Notes: generated from the sequence alone by a model not told the origin. A stretch of 64,000 nucleotides of DNA from Mytilus californianus (GCF_021869535.1 NW_026262734.1:89347285-89411284), one strand, 5' to 3'; shown: positions 34,040-46,154, numbered from the stretch's first letter. Translations and numbers: made by a program.

Positions 34040-35170
34040 TGCCCAAAGACTTGGAGAAAAAGTGAATCTGGTGAAATACCTAATGCAATTATTTACAGTG
34101 CATCGTCATGAAATTTCCCAAGACTGTCGATACAAAAACTAAATACATCTTACACTAATGATTTTTCCACCGATTTGTTTCTGACAAACGAAACTCCATG
34201 TGTGTACCTTGACGCGTTCTTACTGATTTAAATCATTTGTTAAAGCGATCACTATTCGGTAAATTACAACATAAAATACTATTTGCTCTTATATTAAGTT
34301 ACATGTATTTCTAAAGCTATTGCGGGATTTCTTATGATCACTATATACTTTTTTAGTGTTAAATATGAAAAATATATAATTTACATTTACAAATATTTTC
34401 CAAATTCATTTAACTTTTACTATAAAACAAGTGAACATGAATTTTCACTTAAAAGAAAATCTTTTATATTATTAAAATCTTCATAATTGTACTGGTATTG
34501 AATTATTGACTTCCCAGACATTAATTCGCAGATATTTTCCCGTATGCAGTAACCTGAACTACGAGGCCTATCGTTATCGCTTCGGCCACCGCACAGCGCA
34601 GGTGCGAGGAGAAAATCGTGATGAAAAAATGTAAACAAACGTTTTCTGGAAGGTAATTAGTAATAACTGATTCATAGAGAACAAATTAATACAACAATCA
34701 TTTAACAATTGCTAAGGAAACGTTTAATTAACAAATGGGAACGCATGGAAAATATAAAAACAAATGTCATGGCTCTTAATTTCAATTATTTGTCACGTTT
34801 TCCACGTGCTTGTGTTTATTGTGTATCGATGTCACGATCCGGTAAACTTCGCCAACAAACTAGAAAGTTAATTAGCTTGCGATCAACAATCACTGAATGA
34901 AATATTATTTGTCGATAATACGTTATAGATTCGTTATTAATATAAAAAAAACATGCATACAAGACTTAGTTTAGTATATATGGTTGCAATGGTTCAACAA
35001 TTTCGATAACATTAAAATTTCAAGAAACACGTCTCATATGACTTTATTTTTTTAAATTTCATCATTGCTTTATTTTTTCCCTCTTTTTCAAATGGAAACA
35101 AACTATGTTTTCGCCTCCTTTCTTGAATAAATAAAGAATTTTCAATACTTTGGAATTAAACATTTAAAAA
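34040..35170. other. Non-coding stretch with a small CpG-richer patch
   Basis: At 34555-34620 the base composition changes, with several CpG dinucleotides (tatcgttatcgcttcggcca, ccgcacagcgcaggtgcgag). Short open frames on both strands surround it but match nothing that I know. Confidence 0.35.
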
Positions 35171-35174
35171 TAAC

Positions 35175-35240
35175 CCCCCCCCCCAAAAAAAAAAAAACCC
35201 CAAAAAAACCCAAAATACAAAAAAAAAAAAAAAAAAAGAT
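35175..35240. repeat. Low-complexity C/A tract
   Basis: A run of ten or so C is followed by long A runs broken by C blocks. It is simple sequence, prone to assembly error. Confidence 0.9.
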
Positions 35241-35350
35241 TGATGGTCGGTAAATTAGCCCTGTTTCCTTGTGTCTGGAGGTGTATATATGAGCGACTTC
35301 CCACGAAACCTTTTATATTGCGGGTTACTGTCTAGTTGAAGCACCATCTA

Positions 35351-35500
35351 GAGGTGGTTTCGTTGTAGCGTGTTCGCCTCGATTGCAGGAGGTCGTGGCT
35401 TCGAACCCTAGCCGGGTGAAACAAAAGACTATACAATCGGTATTTGCTGCTACCCCACTAACCACGCAGCATTAAAGAGTAAAAGCAAAGACTGGTCTTT
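35351..35500 (+). mobile_element. Second family of tRNA-derived SINE
   Basis: The head ggtttcgttgtagcgtgttc, then gattgcaggaggtcgtggct and tcgaaccctagccgggtg, is a tRNA-like sequence with A and B boxes. The body tcggtatttgctgctacccc and agcattaaagagtaaaagca is one I know from bivalve SINEs. Confidence 0.75.
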
Positions 35501-35609
35501 TTTTTTAAATACATGTTCGCTAGCTGATACGAGGCTGCAGCTGCTAGAAACAGTAAGCTGGCATTAAAATTTTTTACCATATATATATATATTCATTATT
35601 GTTGACTCA

Positions 35610-36285
35610 TCTAAACTTTGCAATTCATATTTTGACAATTTTCCAACAATTATATAAGATGCGATGTTTTCATCTTTATAAAAGGTACCAACGTGCCAAT
35701 GTTTATATTTTCAACCAATTTTCAATCGATAGCTAAAGATTTGAGCCGGGTTTATAGTAAATCCGGAGAAGCAGATCGGAATCAGTTATGACGTAGACAG
35801 TAATCGTTCTTATCGTACTGATGTTCATTGACCATAACAACGATGAAAGCACATCATATAAGGACGTTATGACATGATATAATGAAGTAAGCCGAACCAC
35901 ATCATATGTGGTTACAAGCATATAATATAATGACACAACAACATCATGTAAAGATGTTTGCACATAATATAAGGGAATATGCACATCATATAAGGATACA
36001 TGCACATTATATAAGTACATTTGCACATCATATAAGTATATTTGCACATCATATAAGGATATACGCATATCATATAAGAACATTTGCACATCATATAAGT
36101 ATGTTTGCACATCATATATATTTGTTGTAAGTGTATTTGCACACCATATAAAGGTGTTTGCACATCATATAATGACAGGTGCACATCATACAAAGGTAAG
36201 TGCACATCATACAAAGGTAAATGCACACCATGTAATGAAAATGGGCATAACAAGGCAGTTTTGGCGTTCCATATCAAACACTGAA
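35610..36285 (-). repeat. RepF, right copy (inverted relative to the left copy)
   Basis: The same element as 29935-30720 in reverse. The unique 3' part comes first on the plus strand (aaaggtaccaacgtgccaat, gagccgggtttatagtaaat, gttatgacgtagacagtaat). About 17 minisatellite units follow (tttgcacatcatataagtat), then the start region (gaaaatgggcataacaaggc, agttttggcgttccat). The distance between the copies is about 4.9 kb. Confidence 0.85.
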
Positions 36286-36439
36286 AACATCAATGTGTAT
36301 TTTGCCTCGTTTATCTTAAGTTTTGTTGTTGCACAACTGTTTAAGTTAGTGCATGTATAGCAGGTGACGATTACCTTGTCGACGTATCAGTTCTCTCTCT
36401 TTTGAAGTTCATGCTTTTACCTTAGTTTCTTTCTTATAA

Positions 36440-36805
36440 AAAAGAAGATGTGGTATGATTGCCAATGAGGCAACTCTTCACAAGAGACTAAATGAAATTA
36501 ACAATTATAGGTCACCGTACGGCCTTCAACAATGAACAAAGCCCATACCACATAGTCAGCCATAAAAGGCCCCGACATGACATAGGTGAAACAATTCAAA
36601 CGAGAAAACTAACGGCTTAATTTATGTACAAAAAGTTGACGAAAAACAAATATGTAACACAGCAACCAACGACAACCACATATTTACAGGCTTCTGACCT
36701 GGGACAGGCACATACATACAAAAAGTGGCGGGGTTAATCATGTTACCGGGATCCCAATCCTCCCCTAGACTCGGACAGTTGTGTAACAGTACAACATAAG
36801 AACGA
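36440..36805 (+). repeat. RepA, nearly complete copy
   Basis: All RepA segments are present in order: agatgtggtatgattgccaa, tcaccgtacggccttcaaca, ataaaaggccccgacatgac, aaccaacgacaaccacat, gtggcggggttaatcatgtt and ttgtgtaacagtacaacata. Confidence 0.9.
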
Positions 36806-36809
36806 ATTT

Positions 36810-37250
36810 GTCTTGTTTTGTATCTTCTTAACTGATTTATGAAATTTCAACATTGGTGAACTATTGTTGCCTGTCATTAGTCAATGATCGAAGAGAGCAT
36901 ACTGACCGGTAGATACATTAAATTATGCATCTTTGGACAATAGACTAATCAAATATACTAGATAAATTGATAAGACCATACCTCGTTTTACGTATTTCGA
37001 TTGAAGAAAAAATCCTTTCTTGATCTTTAGATTGATCAACACAAGGAAGAAACCATTCATTTTTGAATATTGTTAAAAAAAACTTTTGGAAATAATATAT
37101 TCTTTTCTTATTGATATATCACCCAGTTTAAACTATACGTAATGTCTAGCATTGTTCTTACACAAATATGAGAGATAATCAAGTGCCACATTAGTGTAAT
37201 GTCAATGAGAATACTTTGACTACCTTAGGAAAATTCCTCCTTGGTCATAT
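36810..37250. other. Non-coding stretch, nothing recognised
   Basis: AT-rich DNA between two RepA copies of opposite orientation. Confidence 0.4.
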
Positions 37251-37254
37251 CATC

Positions 37255-37540
37255 AATTACAGATAAAGTCAGGAATCTGATGTTCAGTAGTTGTCGTTTG
37301 TTGATGTGGTTCATAAGTGTTTCTCGTTTTTTATATAGATTAGACCGTTGGTTTTCCCGTTTAAATGGTTTAACACTAGTAATTTTTGGGGCTCTTTATA
37401 GCTTGCTGTTCGGTGTGAGTCAAGGCTCCGTGTTGAAGACCGTACTTTGGCCTATAATGGTTTACTTTTATAAATGTTTACTTGGATGGAAAGTTGTCTC
37501 ATTGGCACTCATACCATATCTTCTTATATCTATACACTTG
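37255..37540 (-). repeat. RepA, inverted copy
   Basis: Plus strand reads gatgttcagtagttgtcgtt, ttcataagtgtttctcgttt, accgttggttttcccgttta and attggcactcataccatatc, the reverse of the 46.16-kb copy. Its open frame of 100 codons is a by-product. Confidence 0.85.
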
Positions 37541-37573
37541 TGATATTAATATTACGTGCTTTATTTGTATAAT

Positions 37574-37630
37574 GCAGGGGCATTGGTGGCTGAGTGGATC
37601 AAGTAGTCGAACTGCTATATCCATAATATC
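37574..37630 (+). mobile_element. SINE head fragment
   Basis: The sequence ggggcattggtggctgagtg, followed by aagtagtcgaactgctat, equals the tRNA-like head of the SINE at 26152-26402. The body is absent; RepA-like sequence follows. Confidence 0.7.
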
Positions 37631-37799
37631 ACTCATACCACATCTTCTTATATCTATTGTCAAATAATTATAATTAAGTCTTAGTTACAACGTAGAGACT
37701 AATCTGTATGGTTTTTCAGGAAAAAAAGTGCAACATTATATAATTTGGTTTTTATTTGTTTAGTTTCAAAATCTCCTAAAAAATATCCGATTTATATTT

Positions 37800-37960
37800 A
37801 AGTTTGTAAGACTCTTAGTTTGTCAATACAAACTAGTCAGTGGCGCTCGAATCATAACAGTTAGAAGACCAAATTAAATACAAAGTAATGAGCAATAAAA
37901 AAACTCATCATACATACTAGGTTAAAAACAATTATGCCAGACTCGCGTTTGAGGCAATCT
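37800..37960 (+). repeat. RepC, diverged copy
   Basis: Contains gtcagtggcgctcgaatcat and aattaaatacaaagtaatga, with a second partial start (ttatgccagactcgcgtttg) at about 37934. Confidence 0.6.
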
Positions 37961-38199
37961 ATTTCTGGGGTAGACAATTCTTAGTAATTTGAAAATCCGA
38001 AAATTCCTAAAAACGGTGCTAAAAACGAAAATTATTGCCTTGAGGAAAAAATAACAGAAATGTTTAATCAAACACTCGAATAAAAAAACAGCTAAATAAC
38101 GAACTTATTTAGGCCAACATATACACGAAAACTTGCATACATCGGAAGATATTTTTAACCACTGCAGATTCCGGATTTTGACAGGAATTTTGTAATCAG

Positions 38200-38380
38200 T
38201 AAACGAAGGAAAACTACAGAACTCCAAGGAAAATTGAAAACGGAAAGTCCTTAATCAAATGGCCATATAAAAAGGTCAAATCCATCATACAAATGGAAAA
38301 CAACTGTTTTATTTCTGACTTGGTACAGGAATTCCCTTATGTATACAATGTAGAAAATGGTGGATTAAACCTGTAGACAC
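38200..38380 (+). repeat. RepD copy
   Basis: Shares acggaaagtccttaatcaaa, ctgacttggtacaggaattc and tagaaaatggtggattaaac with 25480-25655. It lies about 60 bp upstream of the PAN exon. Confidence 0.8.
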
Positions 38381-38436
38381 TTATATTAAGGTATCCGTCA
38401 ATAGTTTAAACAAAAAATTGTTATTTTCTATTTAAG

Positions 38437-38684
38437 GCTTGGCAGGTACTGTTACGACCTATGCATGTGGAAAGATCGGGTACGGATATGTAGGTCCGGT
38501 TATAGGAATATCTATAGCGCAAAGTAATATTCATTGTACAAGTACGTGCATCACGAATACTGCCTGTTCCGCTGCAGAGTATGACAAGTACGCAAAAGTC
38601 TGTACATTAAAAGGAGAATGTTTAAATACAACGCAGTCATCTTTGTACCCAGACAACAACAGACACGTATTTCTCATTCAATAA
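38437..38684 (+). CDS. PAN/apple-like domain: terminal exon
   Basis: After ttattttctatttaag the frame, entered in phase 1, reads LAGTVTTYACGKIGYG, then IHCTSTCITNTACSAAEYD, VCTLKGEC, and ends NRHVFLIQ with a stop at 38682-38684. The cysteine spacing and the C-x3-C..C-SAAEY..C-x-L pattern are those of PAN/apple-like domains, which mediate protein or sugar contacts in secreted proteins. The phase and strand match the lectin exons 10 kb upstream, and no other host gene lies between, so I infer that it is the last exon of the same gene. No good AATAAA signal is close to the stop. Confidence 0.65.
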
Positions 38685-38689
38685 GATGT

Positions 38690-39590
38690 TGAAATGGAAC
38701 AATAATTTGTTGATTTTATGTATAAATAAGATAAACATTATCAGCAATTAATGATAAGTCATATCAATATAAAAATTATATCGCAACAATGTGTTACAGT
38801 ACAAATGATAACAAACATATGATACATTCAGAATTACTTTACCATTTCTGAAAATGACCAGATTTGTTCAAGTTATTTAATTTTAGTATCCAAAACCATT
38901 ATAATGTCTTTGGATCTAAAAGTAAAGCTTCAGACACAAAACTGTAGCCGACATCGTTAAATAATAGGAAAGAACAATTTCCTACGTGAAATAGGAAAAT
39001 CGTTTATTAGAATAACTTCGCATAATGAAGGTGTCGATTTCAAAGTTTAGTAGATAAATAATATAATATTTTTTTTTTATATCTCTTAATGATTCATATT
39101 TTTATATATGATATCTTTTGTTAACTCGTTAATGTTCTTTGACGAAATATATTGTTTCGAAAAAAAAGCAATGATTGGTTTACGTATGATGAAAATTAAA
39201 AGAAGTTTTTCAATGTTTGTATAGTCTGTTTGACTTCTAAATATTTGCAGCTGTATTAAATTTATGATTGTTGGTCTATAATTAAACAAAATACTTATTC
39301 AGTCTTGATGTTAATTTTATTTTTTGAGGTAGTATGTTATTTTTGTGTTGAAAGGAAGGCTTTGATATAGGCATTTGACATTTGGAACAAAGATGCTGAA
39401 CCACAAGACATTTTCAATGAACCCAAGGATTGCTCCAAGGATCATATCCCACCCTTCATATACAACATCGGTTATATCTTTCAAGCTGTCCAGATTTCAC
39501 CTTTTAACCATAAATATGTATTCCTAATTGCCTTGATAAGACCTTTTAAGTTCAGCTGATGTTTTGTTCACATCTGTCTATAACATAGAG
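38690..39590. other. Non-coding stretch, nothing recognised
   Basis: Presumed 3' flank of the lectin/PAN gene. Confidence 0.4.
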
Positions 39591-39594
39591 ATAT

Positions 39595-39715
39595 GTTATG
39601 GCCCCACCACAAGGTCATCGGGGCCATATAATTTTACCCTTATCCGTCATTTCGTCATTCCGTCATTCCGTCATGCCGTCATTCTGTCATTCCGTCATTT
39701 CACAACGAACAGTTA
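39595..39715. repeat. Repeat with seven 8-bp units (cgtcattc)
   Basis: A segment with ggccccaccacaaggtcatc and its near mirror cggggccat is followed at about 39645-39703 by seven units of cgtcattc with few changes, then cacaacgaacagttatacg. Confidence 0.75.
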
Positions 39716-39817
39716 TACGTTTTTTTTTTAAACGCCTTCGCACGTTGAGCTGAGTTTTAGTATGTGAGTTGGCTCTGATTAGTTACAGATCGAGTTCACG
39801 TTCGGATCCGCTCCATT

Positions 39818-40475
39818 CATGTTATCTAAAATTACAAAAGGTACAACAGTTTTAAAAATATCGAAGAACAACATCGTAATGCAGAGAGGTTCCGTAAATC
39901 CGTATATGAGTCGTTTGATTTATTAACATCGCAACTGGAAGGTAAATTCTTCAATTCGAAAAGAAACTAGTTAATGGTATTAAGCGAAACGAAACATGTC
40001 GAGCCATTGATGAACTGGAGGCAAAGCTATTAAAACTAGAAAATATCTAAACCGCCGTGCTGTCTGAAATGAAGTTGACTAAAAACGAGGACATGGGCAC
40101 AAAAAATCAGTTGTCTTTATTAATGAACAAAACATATCATGTTAATGAACGATTGAAAAATATCGCTTCAAGATTTGAGTACTGTAAAACAACAAATTTG
40201 GAGTATTATTGCACAAACAGCATCTTTGAGTCAAACCAAAGGACTTTTTAGTACTTTACAATCAGACTTCAGTTGACCTTGGTCTGGCTGACAATCGTCT
40301 GCAATATTTGGAAAGTTTTCGAAATGTGTAGTTAATATACGCAACAAGTAACAAATCGTTTTGTTGCAGTGGAAGATCGACTGCAGCATTTGGAGGAACA
40401 CAGAAACATGTCTTTTACGAAAACAGAAGTACTACAGAAACAAATTAAATATATTAAACGGAAAGGTATGAATAG
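39818..40475 (+). pseudogene. Pseudogene of a secreted coiled-coil protein (paralogue of the gene at 63373)
   Basis: Segments in three frames match the protein at the right end of the window: SFDLLTSQLEGK against TFSILTSQLQRK, KRNETCRAIDELEAK against ERNETCQADNEVEKK, TKNEDMGTKNQ against TKDENMKLKNQ, and VKQQIWSIIAQTASLSQ against VKQQILTINSQIATLSR. It goes on to coiled-coil repeats (DNRLQYLESFRN, EDRLQHLEEHRN) that the truncated 63-kb gene has not reached yet. In-frame stops and at least three frameshifts show that it is dead. No C-terminal domain was found downstream. Confidence 0.8.
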
Positions 40476-40479
40476 TAAT

Positions 40480-41570
40480 ACTGATTTCAAGGTAGTGTCA
40501 CATTAGTGGTTGGATAATGTTTAATGAAATTACACATAGCGAATTTTATAGTTTGTTGATTAAAAATATAGGATTCCAGAAATCTTCATAGTATGTTCAT
40601 AAAAGTAAATGTATTTGGTGTTAATTAGATTTTCGATTTTCTGCTAATTAGCTTCCGGATAATATTTAGACTCATTTATATATATTTGTAGATAGAATGA
40701 AACTTTTTTCTGATCGGATACCAAAAAAAATATTAACAGGGGTATGAAAAAGGTGTCTCAATAGTAGGAAACGCACTAAATACATTTTGTAAATGTCTTC
40801 TTTAAGGTACACGACATCTATGTGTTACAAAATCCTTGTTTTAAATGGCCACCTAACTTTGTAAATTGTTATTTTCTTCGTCTTCGGAGGAATATATTTT
40901 ATGTCTGTTTTTCAAGAATCAAATCGGTCGGTTAAGTTTCACACCCGGAATATGGCACATCAAGCCTATGTTACGGATCTTGCATGATGTTTTCGACCTA
41001 AATACCCAATCGGTGTGAACGACAACAAAAATGAATTACCGTTCGTGCTATAAATTATACACCAGCAGACACAACTGCAATACTTTCAAAGCTGAATTGG
41101 CAATAGGTTTGTCCGAGCAAACCACTGAAGCCAATGACCTATATGTTCCAAATTCGGCAGCAGGAAATTTTTTCAGGATTAACCATGTTTCTCATCTGCT
41201 TATTTTTTTCCCGCGGCATTGTTTTTCAATTTTGTACACATTTATATCCTTAACTATCCTGCAATTCATGTTGCAGAGTGTTCATTCTTATCCGGTCTTG
41301 TGCTAAGTCATTTATTTTCAGTTCAAACCAGGCTAAGTTATTGATTTACAAAATCCTCATCCCCACCCTCCTTTCGAAATTAAATAGTCGTTCCCTTACT
41401 GAAAGCTAATGGAAGAACGTCATCAATTTAAAGTCTGAGAAAAGTATGATCATAAACATCATAAGTCAGAGTTTACTGTACAAAGTAGGATTCTACTGGT
41501 ACAGCATGTTTGACGAACTGACTGAATTATGTCGAAATTCTTTGAGAAAAGGATTTTACATTCTTTATAT
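40480..41570. other. Non-coding stretch, nothing recognised
   Basis: Searched for a C1q or fibrinogen-like continuation of the pseudogene; none was recognised. Confidence 0.4.
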
Positions 41571-41574
41571 GTCT

Positions 41575-41835
41575 GTCCCAAGTTAGGATCCAGCCGGTAT
41601 TTGAGTGGTTGTCGTTGGTTCATGTCTGTCAATTTTTTTTTTTTTTTGTAAATTGTTTTGTAATAAATTAGGCCGTTAGTTTTCTTAAATGAATTGATTC
41701 ATTTTTTTTTATATCCGGGCCTTTTATAGCCGACCATACGGTTTGGTTTTTCGCATTGTTGAAGTCCGTACGGTTGCCTTTAACTGCTTACTTCCACATC
41801 TCCTTTTTTTTATATTATACAAGTATTACATAAAA
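41575..41835 (-). repeat. RepA, inverted copy
   Basis: Plus strand shows tgtctgtcccaagttaggat, gtggttgtcgttggttcatg, aaattaggccgttagttttc and ccttttatagccgaccatac. Confidence 0.75.
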
Positions 41836-41839
41836 TTAA

Positions 41840-43555
41840 CATTATTAATGTTCCATGTAAATGAGGTAAGGTCAGATGAACTCTGCCATAAAGACATGTA
41901 CACTTTGCTACCATTCCATACACCAAATATATTAGACCCACTACTTATAGTAACTGAAATAAGGACTTGACCACTGAAACTTAACCTTGTTGACTGATCC
42001 ATGAAATGAGGTCGAGGTCAAGGGAACCATGTATTACCGACATGTAGAACTTGCAAGGATACCATATATTAGTAACCAAGTATAGTTATCATATAACTCA
42101 TGATAAAAGAGATGCGAAGGATACCAAAGGGACATTCAAACTCACAAGTGAGACATTGCCATGACAAAAAAAAAAGCTATGCAGTTTTTAAGCAGTCACT
42201 AAACCATGACAATCAGGTCGTCAAGGACAATGATTATATAGCAGACTGGAACTTCGTAACACAATGGAATTATAAACAAGTATGAATCATCCGATTTCTC
42301 TACCCTCTGAAATATAGAGATATACAAATAGTTTATGGTGTTGCCGCCGCCACCATCAGACTGTATGCTGTATGCTTTGCATTCTGCAACGTGCTTCGAA
42401 TGCGATTAAAAAAGAACAACTGAAATTAACTCTCTAACCTCAACCTGGTCGGTGGGCTTTCAACTTAACAATAGTCAATGAACGTAATAGCTACTGCTAG
42501 CTTCGGCAATTTTCCTATGTTGTTTCAATTTGATTAAAATTCTGATCTATATCATCTCGCGTGCTAGTATATATAAGCTCATACGAAGATAATTAAATCA
42601 GAGAGATCTATATTTTAATTAGTTTGATGTTGTTAACAACCATCTTTTTGTAGATAGTCTTAAACATGTTTAACTTTATGTCAATGGTATGCCAATTTAT
42701 GCTTAATAAGGCATATAAGTATGTAAGATGGAGTGATTAACCTGGTTCTAATAGTCATTTTGTTTTCATATAAACTTTAACAAAAACCGTCGCCCTTTTT
42801 CACCGTTTGCAGTCTTTCTTATTTTTATAAAGCAAAGATAGACTTAGACCTACTAATTCAATCCATTTTACGTAAATATTACACCAGTTTTGGAACTAAG
42901 TACAATTGCATGGGCTTCCACAATCGCCAAAATAAATATTGGATATTTACACAGGAAATCTTTACAAACACCTTCTATCAAAAGATGGAAAAATTACATT
43001 TTGGGAGGGCAACTTATAAATGTTACTATGTGAAAACATCTCTAGAGATCACTTGTATCGATTCTTATGTAAAAAGTCCGAATTTGGAAATAATAATAAG
43101 TCAAGGTCACTGTTATTTAACAGCTGAATGAAAATTGTAGGTGTGCACCCTTAGAGTGCAAATGTCAATCTCGAACCATATTTGGCAACTTAAATATCAA
43201 ATTAGTCCAAAATATAGAAACTATAGTTTTTATCCTTTGAATAATTCGAATTTATATTGTTATGAACGCATATATGTAAGGGAGGCCAGCTGTCTAAACT
43301 TGACTCTGCGTTTTCCTTGAAATTTTAGCTTTGAACTTTGACCCAAATTTAAGCAATCCGTGACCACTGTAGACAACAACGACATCATTATTTCGATGAG
43401 GCTTGCTCTCCTATTTCCAATGATATCAAATACAGCCGTGTGTTATTCTGTTAACCCAAATCGATCTAATTCGTTGACTGGGCACCCTACTATATCAGAC
43501 GTAAATAAAAAAGACATATTTTTGTATTCTTTGACGAGTCGTTGACATTTTTACT
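41840..43555. other. Non-coding stretch with a RepB scrap
   Basis: A short RepB start lies at about 42100-42165 (gaaggataccaaagggacat). Open frames of 60-73 codons show no recognised domain. Confidence 0.4.
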
Positions 43556-43559
43556 TATT

Positions 43560-44440
43560 GCACACAAAAGGTAATTTTTTCAAAGGAGTCCATCACATTT
43601 GGACGATTCTATAAAGTGTCTTTGGAAATGGAACAATCTCATTGCTAATTTATTCGCTGTAACTCGTTTAAAGCCTTTTTCTGTAACGAAAAAGGAAAGT
43701 ATGCTAGATACGCTTACTAGAAATGTGAAGATATGCTTGAAGCTTTAAATTTTCTCGTGGATAACATATTTAACGTTTCGGCGATAAAGTGTATTGACAG
43801 GTAGTAGGTATACCTATGGGCACTAACTGCGCCCGTTTAATAGCAGATTTATTCCTGAATTGCTATGAATCTCAGTTTATGACCAAACTGAGCATGCTCA
43901 GTAAAGACACGTCATTGTTACATTTGGTTGATACATTCAACAATACCAGGCTACCGTTATCTTGATGATTTGTTTCGTTCAAAAATCCAGAGTTCTCTAA
44001 ATTTAGATTTGTTTCGTTAACAAATCCAGAGTTCTCTAAATATACTACCGAAATTTACCCAAATGAACTTACTTTAAATTAATCTAACATAAACAACAGT
44101 AATTGTCCTTTTCTAGATTTAGACATTTCAATTTCTAATGGGAAACTCCATACTAAAATTTACGACAAAAGAGACGACTTTTCATTCCCTATTGTTACTT
44201 TTCCTTTTTTAGACGGCGATGTTCCTTTTGCTCCATCATACGGTGTTTATATATCCCAACTCGTTCGTTATGCCCGTGTGTATAGTGATGTCATAGATTT
44301 CAATGAACATAATCAATGCATCACTAATGAATTATTTAGTCAGGGATTTTGTTACCATAAATTACCTAAAACTTTTACTAAATTCTTTCATAGATACAAA
44401 GATTTGATTAGTAAATTTGGCTGTTTCGTCGTGTTGTAGG
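43560..44440 (+). pseudogene. Penelope-like element fragment: RT palm and C-terminal region
   Basis: Pieces in several frames: GIPMGTNCARLIADLFL at about 43807 (RT core), a broken YLDD region at about 43955-43970, then a long frame with TKIYDKRDDFSFPIV, SYGVYISQLVRYARV, DFNEHNQCITNELFSQ and KTFTKFFHRYKDLISKFG. It is close to the copy at 55-58 kb and differs from the 17-19-kb copy in the block after YGVYISQL. Stops and frameshifts throughout; the 5' half is missing. Confidence 0.85.
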
Positions 44441-44444
44441 CCAT

Positions 44445-44670
44445 CATGTGCTATTAAGATGAAAACCAACAATAAAAGCTCCTTCCCATAGATTTTGATT
44501 TGTCAAGTATGTGTAGTTTTATTTTTCATTTTACAATGGTCCATCGTTTGTATTGATAATTCTATATAGATTGTAATATTTAAAAAGAAATACCCACTTA
44601 AGTATAAGATTGATAACAGTTTCAGTTTGAATAAAATAAACGGGGAATTATTAGACTTATTACCGAGTTT
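44445..44670. other. Short non-coding stretch
   Basis: Nothing recognised. Confidence 0.4.
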
Positions 44671-44679
44671 GTACTAACA

Positions 44680-44925
44680 TGAACAACACGACGGGTGTCA
44701 CATGTGGAGCGGGATCTGCTTACCCTTCCGGGGAATCTGAGATCACCCCAAATTTTTTGCGGGGTTTGTGTTGCTCAGTATTCAGTTTTCTATGTTGTGT
44801 TTTGTGCACTATTATTTGTCTGCTGGTCTTTTACTTTTTTGGCCATGGTGTTGTCAATTTGTTTTCGACTTATAATTTAAATGTCCCTTTTGTATCTTTC
44901 ACCTCTCTTATAATCTACATTTGCA
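44680..44925 (-). repeat. RepB, inverted copy
   Basis: Plus strand: gtgtcacatgtggagcggga, gagatcaccccaaattt, ggccatggtgttgtcaattt and gtatctttcacctctcttat. Confidence 0.85.
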
Positions 44926-44929
44926 GCGT

Positions 44930-46150
44930 CAGTCGTAACAAATAAGCTATTCAGCCTGATGTAGAGAGTATTAATTACATAAATATTTGCCATTATGCAA
45001 AACTGGTTATACCTTATTATTTAAAAAAAAAAACACTTGACCTTGTGATTATTATACTGAGTCGTTTTAGCCAATGGCTACTTGATAGTTGAGACCTTTC
45101 AGTAATTTATTCGTATATCCATTTGTTCGTCACACTAATTCAATAATACATTTGTCGATATTATTGTTTTAGATAAACATGCATGCGGTTAAGTAGTGTA
45201 CAAAAACGTGGACCTTAGACAACAGTACAAAAGGACAGTAGACCATTTGCTTTTCATGTACGCGTAGTGATTTTGTGTCGTGAATTCATACATCACATCC
45301 TTTCTTTCGCATTATGATATGTTTAATTGGTAAAATTCTTTTGAAAATTCCTTCACAAGATTATTTCATTTTCAATGTATAAATACAATATTAATTCCGA
45401 CAATACTGATACCGATTTATCTACCTAAATCAAAATACAAATCGGTTGTGATATTCTTCGATGTAAACAAGGTCCTGTCTGCAATGGATAATTAGTGTAT
45501 TGGTCTGTTCCAGGAGACAATCTTGAATTGAAAAGGATAAAGTGGACGAACTTGTTTTTTGCTTAGCGTTGTTTAAGGAATATGTACTTCTGGATTTAAT
45601 CACATCTAATCAATACGGTGCGAGTATCTCTGAAACATTTTCTGTATAGTAATAAATATGCCTATATTTCTCTAGTCGGACAGCAAGACACCTTCTAAGA
45701 CGAGGTTCTTTTGTTTGTAATGGATGTATAAATACGTAGCCTCGTCCAGCCAAGGGGATGTCAAATCCCGACCTTCTTTCCGGTCGACCTAATTTACAAA
45801 ATCTATCTTCTGGTTCTTCAAAAGATTGTTAAATTTGCAAACCTCCTGAATATGAATTAGATATGTCCAGTTGCCAGAACAAATTATTAATTTGCTATAT
45901 GTACATGGTGTAAATGGTGTTTCTTTTATCTTTTATTAGTATTAACATTTTCACGGAGTGTGTTTTTTTTTCAACTATAGGCATATCTGTAATGTTGAAA
46001 GTTTTATTCTCTGAATGATAAAAACAGATAAGATTTGCTAAAATAAAGCAAACATAATACATGTAACGGTACAATAATCTAACTAACTTGTTCTAGTGAC
46101 AACAGTATCAACAAAGATCAGATAGAGTGTTGTAATTCAAATAGACAAGA
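44930..46150. other. Non-coding stretch, nothing recognised
   Basis: AT-rich DNA without a recognisable feature. Confidence 0.4.
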
Positions 46151-46154
46151 TATA

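Noticed and set aside
37241..37543. 100-codon frame with hydrophobic segments
   Set aside because: It is the translation of an inverted RepA copy.
44679..44945. 88-codon frame with a hydrophobic, membrane-like stretch
   Set aside because: It lies wholly within an inverted RepB copy, and the same apparent peptide recurs in the other RepB copies.
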